In this document: positions 26,756-35,622 of the stretch, in pieces
Numbering within the stretch: the stretch's first letter is position 1
Layout of the letters: each line of letters opens with the position of its first letter
Source of the DNA: Planctomyces sp.
Lineage (GTDB): Bacteria > Planctomycetota > Planctomycetia > Planctomycetales > Planctomycetaceae
NCBI GenBank assembly: GCA_016795105.1
Contig: JAEUIH010000016.1
Location: 1 to 64,000, forward strand
DNA length: 64,000 nt
Direction: 5' to 3'
Notes under the pieces: generated by a model
What the model was told of the DNA's origin: nothing
The model's database searches: none
The model's input: only the letters and a program-made list of their open reading frames with translations
Translations under genes and position numbers: made by a program

Positions 26756-28314
26756 CGGAACAAATTGAAGCCGTTGCAATCATACCCCTGAACGGAAATC
26801 CGGGAGTCATCGACACCCTGAACGCATTCTCCGACTGCGAGATCGTACTCCTGCTTGACAGTGCCGCACGCGTCCGCCCCAGAGATGCACGGTACTCATT
26901 CCTGACGGCTGACCCGGTTGAGGTCGTGCGATTGAACTCTGCAACATTTGGGTCCGATCCGTTTCAGGAACTGCGAAGACTACAGAAACAGTTGCCGAAT
27001 TGCCCCGAACATCTGCCCCCATTTGTCGGCGGGATCGCGGGACTGATGTCCTATGAACTGGGCCAGGCCTTCGAACGAATTCCATCACCAGCCGTCGACG
27101 AATTCCAGACGCCCGCTCTCTTCGCTGGGCTCTTTGACTGGTGCATTGTCTGGGATCATATTCGGTCAACGGTCGACCTGTTCGTGATCCAACTCAATTC
27201 CTCAGACAACGCTGTTCCAACTCCTGCGAACGTGGCCGGAACCGCAAATTCAAAACGCCGTCAGTCCGAACGCATTCAGTGGGTCCAACAGAAACTCTCA
27301 GACCTCAACAAAAAATCGGCCGAACCCGGCGCCTCTCGTTTCGCCGAACCCGGCGGTACCAGTACGTCCCTGCCTGACACCCGCAGCAAGCATGAACAAC
27401 ATCTCACCGGGCCACCAACTTCCGCCAATTCGATCTCATCCACGCTTCATCGAAGTGCGATTGAATCATCGCCGTGGGCGACATCATCGTTTTCAGAGTC
27501 GGAGTACCTGCGAGCAGTGGCGCGTGTCGTGGAGTACATTCGGGCAGGGGACATTTTTCAGGCAAACCTGTCTCAACAATTGATTGCCGACTGGCATGGC
27601 ACTCCGGAACAACTTTATGAACGTGTTCGCAGGTTGAATCCGGCTCCGTTCTGTTCACTCCTGAAGGCTCCGGACTTTTCCATCGTGAGTGCATCTCCCG
27701 AAAGATTCCTCCGAACGACGGATGGGCGATTCGTGGAAACTCGACCAATCAAGGGTACTCGGCGGCGGCAGAGTTCACCAATTGCTGACCTGTTCACCAG
27801 TGACGAGCTTCGAGCAAGTGAAAAGGATCGGGCGGAAAATGTGATGATCGTCGATCTGCTGAGAAACGATCTGTCTCGCAACTGCCGAGCTGGATCTGTG
27901 CAGGTCACCGGGCTCTGCGAAATCGAACTTTTCGAAACCGTACAACATCTGGTTTCAACAGTGGTAGGGGAACTTCTTCCGGATCGAGATGTCTGGCAGC
28001 TTCTTTCCGGCTCATTCCCTGGTGGCTCCATTACCGGAGCCCCGAAGATACGAGCAATGGAGATTATTGCAGAGCTTGAACCGACAGTTCGAGGTGCATA
28101 TTGCGGCTGCATGTTCTATCTGGGGCCACGATCTGATTTTGACAGCAGTATTCTGATTCGCACGTTCACGCTTAAGAATCAGCGACTTCAGTTTCCGGTC
28201 GGCGGCGGAATCGTTGCCGATTCAGAACCAGCAGACGAATATCGCGAAACACTGCATAAGGCTTCAGGCATGCTAAGAGTCCTTTCGGGCTCATCCGAGG
28301 GACGCCGCACGTGA
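26752..28314 (+). CDS. pabB: Aminodeoxychorismate synthase component I
   Basis: A 520-residue chorismate-utilising enzyme that makes 4-amino-4-deoxychorismate, precursor of p-aminobenzoate. The chorismate-binding half carries YIRAGDIFQANLSQQ, VETRPIKGTRRR, ASEKDRAENVMIVDLLRNDLSR, GSFPGGSITGAPKIRAMEII and VGGGIVADSEPADEYRETLHKA. The PIKGT motif has the Lys typical of PabB where TrpE has PIAGT, so anthranilate synthase is unlikely. Between the two halves (about residues 160-245) is a low-complexity insert rich in Ser, Pro and Thr. It overlaps the preceding gene by ATGA and the following one by GTGA, showing tight coupling. Its pABA product fits the upstream dihydropteroate synthase-related gene. 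Confidence 0.9.
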   Translation: MTEQIEAVAIIPLNGNPGVIDTLNAFSDCEIVLLLDSAARVRPRDARYSFLTADPVEVVRLNSATFGSDPFQELRRLQKQLPNCPEHLPPFVGGIAGLMSYELGQAFERIPSPAVDEFQTPALFAGLFDWCIVWDHIRSTVDLFVIQLNSSDNAVPTPANVAGTANSKRRQSERIQWVQQKLSDLNKKSAEPGASRFAEPGGTSTSLPDTRSKHEQHLTGPPTSANSISSTLHRSAIESSPWATSSFSESEYLRAVARVVEYIRAGDIFQANLSQQLIADWHGTPEQLYERVRRLNPAPFCSLLKAPDFSIVSASPERFLRTTDGRFVETRPIKGTRRRQSSPIADLFTSDELRASEKDRAENVMIVDLLRNDLSRNCRAGSVQVTGLCEIELFETVQHLVSTVVGELLPDRDVWQLLSGSFPGGSITGAPKIRAMEIIAELEPTVRGAYCGCMFYLGPRSDFDSSILIRTFTLKNQRLQFPVGGGIVADSEPADEYRETLHKASGMLRVLSGSSEGRRT

Positions 28315-29162
28315 TCCAGTCTCTGCAGGAGTTCGATCGTTGGCTATGCTCTGGACACCAGCGGCACGACCTGCATGGCTTCAGAAGGTTTCTCCGGGAA
28401 TTCTGGTTCTTCGGACTTAAGCAGGCACGCGCCTGTCTGTTTGTTGTGTTGTTCTTCGCCGCCGTATTTCTGACACCGCAGGCCGGCGTGTTGGGTATTC
28501 CGCGTTACGACCTGCTCTTGATAATGGCTCTGGGAATTCAGGCGTTCATGGTGTTCACAAAGCTTGAAACACTGGACGAACTTAAAGCCATCACACTCTT
28601 CCATCTGGTTGGTCTGGGACTGGAACTGTTCAAAACATCCAGCACCATTCAATCCTGGAGTTACCCGGACTTTGGCTATACGAAGTTCTTTGGTGTGCCA
28701 CTATTCTCGGGTTTCATGTATGCCAGCGTTGGAAGTTATGTGATTCAGGCATGGCGATTACAGGACCTGAGAGTTCGACACCATCCACCATACTGGATGG
28801 CCACGCTGATGGCAATTTTGATCTACGCCAACTTCTTTACTCATCATTTCATCGGAGACTATCGCTGGTATCTCGCGGCATGTGCACTTGGCTTGTACGC
28901 CAGAACTTCAGTTCACTTTCGACCACTGGATCGGGTGCGAACGATGCCGCTGGTACTCTCCTTTGTCCTGATTGGTTTCTTCGTCTGGATCGCAGAGAAC
29001 ATCAGCACATTCTTTCGTGTCTGGCAATATCCAAATCAGATGGGTGCATGGGCGACCGTGCATCTGAGTAAGTGGAGTTCCTGGTCGCTGCTGGTGATTA
29101 TGACGTTCACGATTGTGGCACATCTGAAGAAAATCAAAGAACGAATCCATGTGCCCGAATAG
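28311..29162 (+). CDS. DUF817 family integral membrane protein
   Basis: A 283-residue polytopic membrane protein of the DUF817 family (YoaT of Bacillus is a member), with about eight hydrophobic segments. Family-like stretches are FGLKQARACLFVVLFFAAVF, DELKAITLFHLVGLGLELFKTS, SYPDFGYTKFFGVPLFSGFMYASVGSYV, IYANFFTHHFIGDYRW and WIAENISTFFRVWQYPNQ. Function is unknown across the family. It starts with a GTG overlapping the pabB stop (GTGA), so it is the last gene of the pterin-type operon; that position is odd for a protein of unknown function and may mean transport or simply convenience. Its ATG-less start is supported by the overlap. Confidence 0.85.
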   Translation: MIQSLQEFDRWLCSGHQRHDLHGFRRFLREFWFFGLKQARACLFVVLFFAAVFLTPQAGVLGIPRYDLLLIMALGIQAFMVFTKLETLDELKAITLFHLVGLGLELFKTSSTIQSWSYPDFGYTKFFGVPLFSGFMYASVGSYVIQAWRLQDLRVRHHPPYWMATLMAILIYANFFTHHFIGDYRWYLAACALGLYARTSVHFRPLDRVRTMPLVLSFVLIGFFVWIAENISTFFRVWQYPNQMGAWATVHLSKWSSWSLLVIMTFTIVAHLKKIKERIHVPE

Positions 29163-29273
29163 TGCAGCCAAAGTGACGAATAACCACGAACGCTATGGAT
29201 TCCAGATTCCTGTGCATATTGATCAGCTTTTTCAGGAAAACCAGTGATGACCACCAGCGAGGAAATCGTAAAC

Positions 29274-29837
29274 ATGTTGACACGGGTTTCTCTCCTGCTG
29301 ACGTTTTTGACGAGCCTGGCCGGGTGCGGTGCCCCTGGAGCAGGTGTTGGTGTCTCCAGTCACGGCTGGAGTTTTTCTGATTCCGACAAGCCGATGATCC
29401 CCGGCATTGATGAAGCCCAGGTCACGTTTGGTACCGTGGGCGAGGAGCCTGTCATCACGTTCTGGAGTGACTGTCAGTGTAACTTTAGCGGTTCGGGAAC
29501 CGGAAACAGTAAGACTCAGTTCATCGCGAATTTTGAGACTGACAGCGGAAAATCGTTCAAAGGAACGATGGAGATTACGAAAGATCAAAAGAGCGTGATC
29601 CAGATCGCAGGCAAGAAATTCGATTCTTCCCAGGGTACAACCTTTCTGATCTCAACTCGGGACTCCGACACACCTCGTATTCAGCAACTGAATCTTGCGA
29701 TCCCGCACATACACCCAAAGCCGCCGAACACACCGCTTTCTGCACAAAGTCCTGTACCGGACTCACCTGACATCTCGCAGCAGCTGCGAGAATTCGCAGC
29801 CAAAACTCCGGAAATCAGCGAGTTCTTTGGTAGGTGA
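29274..29837 (+). CDS. Small lipoprotein of unknown function
   Basis: A 187-residue protein with a lipoprotein signal: hydrophobic residues 5-16 and the lipobox LAGC. The rest is Ser/Thr-rich with beta character (TFGTVGEEPVITFWSDCQCNFSGSG) and a proline-rich C-terminal part (PHIHPKPPNTPLSAQSPVPDSPD). No domain was recognised. The ATG at 29274 has GAGGAA ten bases upstream, better than an ATG at 29244. It is followed after about 155 bases by the kinase-TIR-NTPase gene on the same strand; whether they act together is unknown. Confidence 0.65.
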   Translation: MLTRVSLLLTFLTSLAGCGAPGAGVGVSSHGWSFSDSDKPMIPGIDEAQVTFGTVGEEPVITFWSDCQCNFSGSGTGNSKTQFIANFETDSGKSFKGTMEITKDQKSVIQIAGKKFDSSQGTTFLISTRDSDTPRIQQLNLAIPHIHPKPPNTPLSAQSPVPDSPDISQQLREFAAKTPEISEFFGR

Positions 29838-29992
29838 TCAGTACAGCCTGACGAGGGCTCAGGAGAATGCTGCCCAAAATACAGCTCCGGCATTCAACAT
29901 TCAGTGCCTTTTCACGAGACGCTCAGAACCACATAATCCTGAGATCTGCACTGCCTGAATGGATCCCCAACATGAACCTGAGATGATCATCC

Positions 29993-32900
29993 ATGCCTGG
30001 AAGCACACCCCATGATCATTCAAACGCTGCATCTGATGGAGAATTCGCAGGCTCAGGACTGAATCCCCTCGCCCCCTTTCTGACGACTGATGTCACCGGA
30101 AATATCTCTCAGGACTTCAATCCCGACTCAGAACCAAATCCCCCATTGTGGATCTTATCTCCTGATGAGAATTCTCGAACGTCCATCAGTCCTGGAACAT
30201 CGGACGACGTCAGCCAGGAGTTTCGTCCTGACGTTCTGATCCATGAACGATACCTGTTGAGTCGTCAACTTGGCAGGGGAGGTATGGGGCAGGTGTGGCT
30301 TGCGCATGATCAGCTGCTCAATCGCACGGTCGCCATGAAGGTCCTGACTGTTCGCTCGGCCTATTCACAGACGGCACTGCAGGAGGAACTTGCCCGCGAA
30401 GCTCGACTCGGTGCGTCACTGAATGATGTGGGGATAGCGGCCGTCTATGATTTTGGTGTTCATGCCGGACGGTCATTTACGATCTTTGAATACGTGGAAG
30501 GAGAAACACTGAGGGAGCGTCTGAAGCGGTCGGCACCAGTACCATTTGCAGAAGTCAGTCATATTGTCCGATCTCTCGCTCGATCTCTGGACTTTGCACA
30601 TTCCAGGGGCATTATCCACCGTGATCTGAAGCCGGAGAACATCTGCCTGACACGCCATGGACAGCCAAAGATCCTCGATTTCGGTATCGCCAGAGATCTC
30701 AAGACTGACTTCCGGCAGGAATCCTTCTGCGGAACGCCCCACTATGCAGCTCCGGAACAGGCCGCATGTTCTGCGACTGATGCTCGCACAGATCAATACG
30801 CACTTGGACTGCTTGCATGGGAAATGATCACCGGAACCCATCCATTTCAGGGGACTGCGGTATCCGATGTGCTTCGCATGCATCGAGAGGCACCGTTGCC
30901 GGATCTGAAGTTCCTCTGCCCGGGACTCCCGGAGTCAGTCGTTCGAGCCATCCAAAAGTCACTCAGTAAGTCTCCGGCGGACCGTTTTGCAACATGTCAG
31001 GAATTCACCGCGGTATTTGATCTCCGCACGCGTCCGGGCAACATGACTTCTGATCTCTCTGAAAGTGTCTCGCAGGATCAGTTGATGTGCATGTTGTGCT
31101 ATGCGGGTGAGGATTCTCTGCTGGCAGCAATACTCGCCAGGCAAATAGAGCAGCGCGGAATTCGAACATGGTTGCTGCAGCGTGATGCGAATCCGGAATC
31201 CACGTTCAGGAGTCAGTTTCAGTCAGCTCTTCAACAGTCAGGAATTGTGGTCCCGCTGATCTCACGTCATTCCGTTCGATCTGAAGACTTTGCAGAACAG
31301 ATCATCGAAGCAGGTGGATCGAATCGACCGTTTGTACCGCTGTTGTCAGGAATGACGAACGATGAATTTGAACGGCTTCAGCCACGATGGCGTCCTGTGC
31401 TCGGGCCGTCCTCCGTCAGTATCCTCGGACCACCTCCGTTTTCGGAAGCGATGGAGCGAATCTCACGCCTGATCGACAGCATTGAAATTCGACCCGGGAT
31501 GACAACCGGAACTGTGCTTCCGGACAAAGCGTCTCTCACCAGTTCCCATGCATGGGCCACAGATGCAAGCCAGATCGAGATTCGGGATTTGAATCGCATC
31601 GTGTTCCGTACACCCCGAGTCAACGACTTCCTGAACCACCAGAATCGGTTCTTTCTCATTGGAACAAAAGGGCAGGGCAAGTCACTCCTCTTGTCTTACA
31701 AGCGACACTTGTTGACGCAGTCGAGTCTCGGAAGTGATGCAGATCAGGGAATCTGCTTTATACCTCAGGGCCGCCCCTTTCTGGATTTCATGAGTGAAGT
31801 GAAGTCACTTTCATCGCGACTCGAGAAGCCCCTTTCGGAGCTCAGCACCTGCAAACGATTCTGGATGATGGCCCTTCGAGTCTCTGCGGTCTCTCACCAT
31901 CCAGACATTATCTCGACAGACGAACAGGAAGAGATCCGTTCGTTCCCCCCCAGAATTCGTCGATGGCTGAACGGAGAAAAAGTCGCACCATCAGTCGCCT
32001 TTAAGGAACTGATCAGCCTGCCATTTAGCCAGGCAAATGGCCTGATGGATGACTCCGAAACTCTTCTCGACCAAAAGCTGCGATCGATTCACAACTCTGT
32101 GTGCTTCTTTGTTGACAAGGTTGATCAGGCTGTTCGCCAGTTAAGTCGAGAAGCGTGGATCATGATTCAGGCCGGCCTGATTGAAGCTGGCTGGGAACTG
32201 ATGAACGCAAACAGCCATATCAAAGTGTTTGCTTCCATCCGCCAGGAAGCATTCGTGAACTATCAGTCGGATGTCAAATGCAATCTTCTCGGTGCAGCCA
32301 CAGTTCTCGAATACTCCGATCGAGATCTGGAATCTCTGATGGACCAGTTGTGTGGCTGTTATGAGTCGATGCACGGATTTAAGGAGTTTCTTGGGATACG
32401 AGTCGTGAAGCACCCACAGCGCCCGGTGCCGGAAGACAGCTTCCAGTTTGTTCGTCGGCATACCTTTGGAAGACCTCGCGACCTGGTCATCATTGCCGCA
32501 GAACTCTCTGCCGCCAGATCGGATCTCTCTGAGACAGCGTTCTGTGAAACAGTTCGCCGAACTGGCTCACGGCATCTCGTGGCCGGTATTTTTGAAGAGA
32601 TGCGAGTCTTTCTTGACTGCCTCGGTGACCCGGCAACTCGCCTTCGCTTTCTGCAGTCTCTTCATACCAACATCTTCAGCAGAACTGATGCCGTCTCAGT
32701 CTGTGCGAAGTTCAATGGTGTCAGCGAAACACTGATTAATGATCTCGGCGACGATGCAAGCGAATTGTTTCACCCGTTCCAGGACCTGTACTTCGCAGGT
32801 CTGCTGGGAGTCATCCAGCGCCCTGAAGAATCAGACCGCTTGCTTCAGACGTTTCGCCGCGCAGACGATCTGATGAACTCGCTGGGCGCAGAACTTCCGG

Positions 32901-33265
32901 TCTCGCCGTATTATGTCCTGCACCCATCCCTAAGCAGCTTTGTTCGTTCAATCAGACGTGTTGGCGAATTCAGACCTCTGGAACATCTGATCGTCGGTCA
33001 ACAACTGCCGTGGGAACGCTGGTATGATGTGTTGTACCACATCGAACTTGCCATGCGGCCAGTCGTAAATTCTGCCCTCCGAAGCATGATTCACAGACTG
33101 CTCAGAACTGCCTGCGAAGTCCTGCGATCCGGCACACCTGGGAATCTGCCGATTGTCCTCGGTGCACTCCCGGACTGGACTGGCCTGCAGCAAACTCTTG
33201 CCGAGCATCAGTACGTTGACCTGGCACTCTGGCTCGAAGAACTCCGACATTGTCGGAGTTCTTAA
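29993..33265 (+). CDS. Ser/Thr protein kinase - TIR-like - P-loop NTPase fusion protein
   Basis: A 1090-residue multidomain protein, cytoplasmic by appearance (no signal or membrane segment). Residues 1-85 are a low-complexity leader. A complete Hanks-type kinase follows (about 88-350): glycine loop LGRGGMGQVWLA, VAMKVL, HRDLKPEN, LDFGIA, and APEQ. Residues 365-490 look TIR-like (MCMLCYAGEDSLLAAILARQ, IRTWLLQ, FQSALQQSGIVVPLISRHSV, RPFVPLLSG). Residues 550-850 form a P-loop NTPase: Walker A GTKGQGKS (about 557), Walker B SVCFFVDKVDQA (about 702), and FGRPRDLVIIAAELS, similar in layout to Sll1717-type/STAND ATPases. The last ~240 residues are helical. The combination suggests a signalling or immune-type protein, not a simple metabolic kinase. 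Domain identities for TIR and NTPase rest on motif layout and are less certain than the kinase. Confidence 0.8.
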   Translation: MPGSTPHDHSNAASDGEFAGSGLNPLAPFLTTDVTGNISQDFNPDSEPNPPLWILSPDENSRTSISPGTSDDVSQEFRPDVLIHERYLLSRQLGRGGMGQVWLAHDQLLNRTVAMKVLTVRSAYSQTALQEELAREARLGASLNDVGIAAVYDFGVHAGRSFTIFEYVEGETLRERLKRSAPVPFAEVSHIVRSLARSLDFAHSRGIIHRDLKPENICLTRHGQPKILDFGIARDLKTDFRQESFCGTPHYAAPEQAACSATDARTDQYALGLLAWEMITGTHPFQGTAVSDVLRMHREAPLPDLKFLCPGLPESVVRAIQKSLSKSPADRFATCQEFTAVFDLRTRPGNMTSDLSESVSQDQLMCMLCYAGEDSLLAAILARQIEQRGIRTWLLQRDANPESTFRSQFQSALQQSGIVVPLISRHSVRSEDFAEQIIEAGGSNRPFVPLLSGMTNDEFERLQPRWRPVLGPSSVSILGPPPFSEAMERISRLIDSIEIRPGMTTGTVLPDKASLTSSHAWATDASQIEIRDLNRIVFRTPRVNDFLNHQNRFFLIGTKGQGKSLLLSYKRHLLTQSSLGSDADQGICFIPQGRPFLDFMSEVKSLSSRLEKPLSELSTCKRFWMMALRVSAVSHHPDIISTDEQEEIRSFPPRIRRWLNGEKVAPSVAFKELISLPFSQANGLMDDSETLLDQKLRSIHNSVCFFVDKVDQAVRQLSREAWIMIQAGLIEAGWELMNANSHIKVFASIRQEAFVNYQSDVKCNLLGAATVLEYSDRDLESLMDQLCGCYESMHGFKEFLGIRVVKHPQRPVPEDSFQFVRRHTFGRPRDLVIIAAELSAARSDLSETAFCETVRRTGSRHLVAGIFEEMRVFLDCLGDPATRLRFLQSLHTNIFSRTDAVSVCAKFNGVSETLINDLGDDASELFHPFQDLYFAGLLGVIQRPEESDRLLQTFRRADDLMNSLGAELPVSPYYVLHPSLSSFVRSIRRVGEFRPLEHLIVGQQLPWERWYDVLYHIELAMRPVVNSALRSMIHRLLRTACEVLRSGTPGNLPIVLGALPDWTGLQQTLAEHQYVDLALWLEELRHCRSS

Positions 33266-33317
33266 GGCTGGCCGTATGGCGCTGGCAAAACCAGCATGGT
33301 CTCGCAAAACCAGACTG

Positions 33318-34745
33318 TCAGAATTCGATCTTTCCTCGCAGACCGAAGACAACTGCGGTGTCGATATCCTGAGCTCCTGGTGGAAGGGTACGCTCACGTG
33401 CCGGCATCAGAATCTGAAGATCCGGTGTGACTCGAAACCATGGTGTCACTGCGATGTTGTAGAATAACTCAACCGCCGCATCGTCACCTACCGGCAGCAG
33501 GATTGGAGCGAGGTTCTTCACCGGATCAGAGTATCCGACGTATGAGTATCCGACTCCAAACGTGTCCAGCGGTCGGCTGGTTACCGGACTACTGCCACCC
33601 AAACCGGCATTGGCCGACCAGCGAACCGGATTCGGGCCGTTGTCGGCAATTCCGAGGTTAGTAAACAGGCCGAACTTTCTCTGCGGATTGTGAGGGTCGA
33701 CAAAAAGTGCCTGATCCGCTGAATAGGTCAGAGACCATGAACCTTCGTCTGTACCCGTGCCAAGAACCAGCCCCACATTCGGATCGAGGTACGCAGTAGG
33801 GTCCAGGTTACTGTAAGTGGCAGTACTGTATGTTGCAGTGATCCCCTGATGCCCGGGTTTGCCGAGCAACTCAACAGGCACATTGACTGAACCCAACATC
33901 GTTGCCCCGTTTGTGAAGAACTCCTCAAATCCCGATGTGGTTGGGGTATTGGCTGTATTTAGTACCATGAATGTAAACACCGGAGCAAGATCCTGCAAAA
34001 CTGCAAATCCACCGCCCAGTGTTGAATATGGCACTGTTCGACCTGCCACCGCAGGGAAAGTCAAACCAGTATTCATAAACGCATCCACACCCCGCCCACC
34101 GGCGAATGGCTGCTGGATTTCATCAACCATGTTCAACTTGCCGCCAAACAAGACAAACTCTTCAGAGAGTGCCTGAGTGATCTTTAAACTGGTCAAGGCA
34201 GTCTGTGTACCACTTCTCTGCGGAAACAGCATGGCAAAATTCGTTGGCATGATTGCCCCGGATGCGAGGCCCAGATTGTCTCCATAACGAGTCTCACCGT
34301 GCATCGTGATGAACAGGCCTTTCCACAAGCCCGCCTTCTCACCATCAACATTCAGCATGTAGTCATTGCGACCACTGTGCTCAAAGTTGTGGCTCACTCC
34401 ACCACTCGTGACCCCCTGATAAAACTGAGTTGTACTAACATTGAGTTGGTAGCCGTTCGAGACTGCTCCTTCTCGAAAACCGCCGAGATCACCAAGCATA
34501 TACCGGCGCTCACACAGGCTGCCTTCAAAGAGTGAAGAGTAGGCTCCGAGAGATTCCCCGCATCCGTCTCCGCACCCCTCTGCACAACCCTCACCGCAAA
34601 TCACATCTCCGCAGATTGGATCTCCAGCAATTGCAGAATGCGAGGTGAACAGAGTCAGGCTAAACGCGAGGGTCGGAATCGCTGCTGATTTGGGACTCAG
34701 CGCCTGCCGAAATAGTCCCTTCAGAACAACCATCAGGCGCGTCAT
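33318..34745 (-). CDS. OprB-type carbohydrate-selective porin
   Basis: A 475-residue outer-membrane protein. After a signal peptide (about 1-38, ending SHSAIAGDP) comes a cysteine-rich patch with six Cys in about 20 residues (CGDVICGEGCAEGCGDGCGE), then a beta-barrel rich in aromatic/Gly alternation with OprB-like stretches (GLFITMHGETRYGDN, QALSEEFVLFGGKLN, FGLFTNLGIADNGPNPVRW, GVGYSYVGYSDPVKN, ELFYNIAVTPWFRVTPDLQ). It ends in Phe (GLRGKIEF), the usual outer-membrane assembly signal. OprB porins take up sugars. The ATG at 34745 has GGAG nine bases upstream and was preferred to a TTG at 34766. The stop lies about 50 bases from the convergent kinase-TIR gene. Confidence 0.85.
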   Translation of the reverse strand: MTRLMVVLKGLFRQALSPKSAAIPTLAFSLTLFTSHSAIAGDPICGDVICGEGCAEGCGDGCGESLGAYSSLFEGSLCERRYMLGDLGGFREGAVSNGYQLNVSTTQFYQGVTSGGVSHNFEHSGRNDYMLNVDGEKAGLWKGLFITMHGETRYGDNLGLASGAIMPTNFAMLFPQRSGTQTALTSLKITQALSEEFVLFGGKLNMVDEIQQPFAGGRGVDAFMNTGLTFPAVAGRTVPYSTLGGGFAVLQDLAPVFTFMVLNTANTPTTSGFEEFFTNGATMLGSVNVPVELLGKPGHQGITATYSTATYSNLDPTAYLDPNVGLVLGTGTDEGSWSLTYSADQALFVDPHNPQRKFGLFTNLGIADNGPNPVRWSANAGLGGSSPVTSRPLDTFGVGYSYVGYSDPVKNLAPILLPVGDDAAVELFYNIAVTPWFRVTPDLQILMPARERTLPPGAQDIDTAVVFGLRGKIEF

Positions 34746-35020
34746 AAACCACTCTCCGTAATGCAAACTCCCACGATCCTTCGGACTCTCAAAAACTATC
34801 GGAGATTGCAGTTCGCGAATCAGTTTGAAAATACCTGATGGTTGCGAGAATCAGTCTCGTGGATTCAGTTGCATAAGATAGAGAAGATCGTTCTGCGACG
34901 AGACTCCGAGCCTCCATTGATGATACTTCAGGCATCGGCCAAAATTGCCGCTGTGCGGCAAACGCGACCGTAGCTGAAAGCTCGAGAACATTCACTTTGG
35001 AGCTTCAAAGCACATCAGCT

Positions 35021-35566
35021 CTACTTGAGTGAATAGCCTGTATTTAAAAGCCTATCAATCAGCCGTAGTTCGTTTTCAACAGTGGCTCGCCCCAGCGGAG
35101 ATGTCTGCCAGTTGGATGCGGTTAGACCTTCATTCGCAGGATGGCAATACAACTTTACTTTGTTCGGCAGATGGCGTTTCATAATGATATGCAGCCTCAG
35201 CAGGTGCCATGCCGACGAGACCAGGAAGATGGAGCGGACCGATGAAAGCCGAGAATCTGATTTCAGCAGACGATTGAACTCTTTGGCTGTTGAAACCGGG
35301 TCCGCAGATGATTCTTCAACCACGATCCTGTCGACAGAAACGCCCGCCCGCACTGCAAATTCTCGCATCCGATCCGCTTCAGACCGCTGCTCCGGGTGCT
35401 TTTGGCGACCATCACCACACACAATCAGCGTTTCTGCACGCCCCGCTTTGATCAATGCAACTCCGGCGGAGATTCGATGTCGCAAATGATCGGAGTCCGG
35501 AGCTCCGACAACGATGACCGCGTCGGCTCGATCTGCTTTATCCTGACGAAACACATCAGCTGGCAA
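35021..35566 (-). CDS. DUF218 / YdcF-ElyC family protein
   Basis: A 181-residue protein with a DUF218 domain: AVIVVGAPDSDHLRHRISAGVALIKAG, LIVCGDGRQKHPEQRSEADRMREFAVRAGV, DRIVVEESSADPVSTAKEFNRLL, and VSSAWHLLRLHIIMKRHL. In E. coli members (SanA, ElyC, YdcF) act in envelope integrity or nucleotide binding; the role here is unknown. Unlike many members it has no N-terminal membrane segment, and the start (TTG at 35566) is uncertain, so a longer form cannot be excluded. It lies 57 bases after the esterase gene on the same strand, perhaps co-transcribed. Confidence 0.75.
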   Translation of the reverse strand: MPADVFRQDKADRADAVIVVGAPDSDHLRHRISAGVALIKAGRAETLIVCGDGRQKHPEQRSEADRMREFAVRAGVSVDRIVVEESSADPVSTAKEFNRLLKSDSRLSSVRSIFLVSSAWHLLRLHIIMKRHLPNKVKLYCHPANEGLTASNWQTSPLGRATVENELRLIDRLLNTGYSLK

Positions 35567-35622
35567 CAGGGGTGACTTTTGAATGACGGACTCCCCACTC
35601 TTCGTTCAATGAGCAATGATGG

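Noticed and set aside
26752-28314. Anthranilate synthase component I (trpE)
   Set aside because: The PIKGT motif with Lys points to PabB; TrpE has PIAGT.
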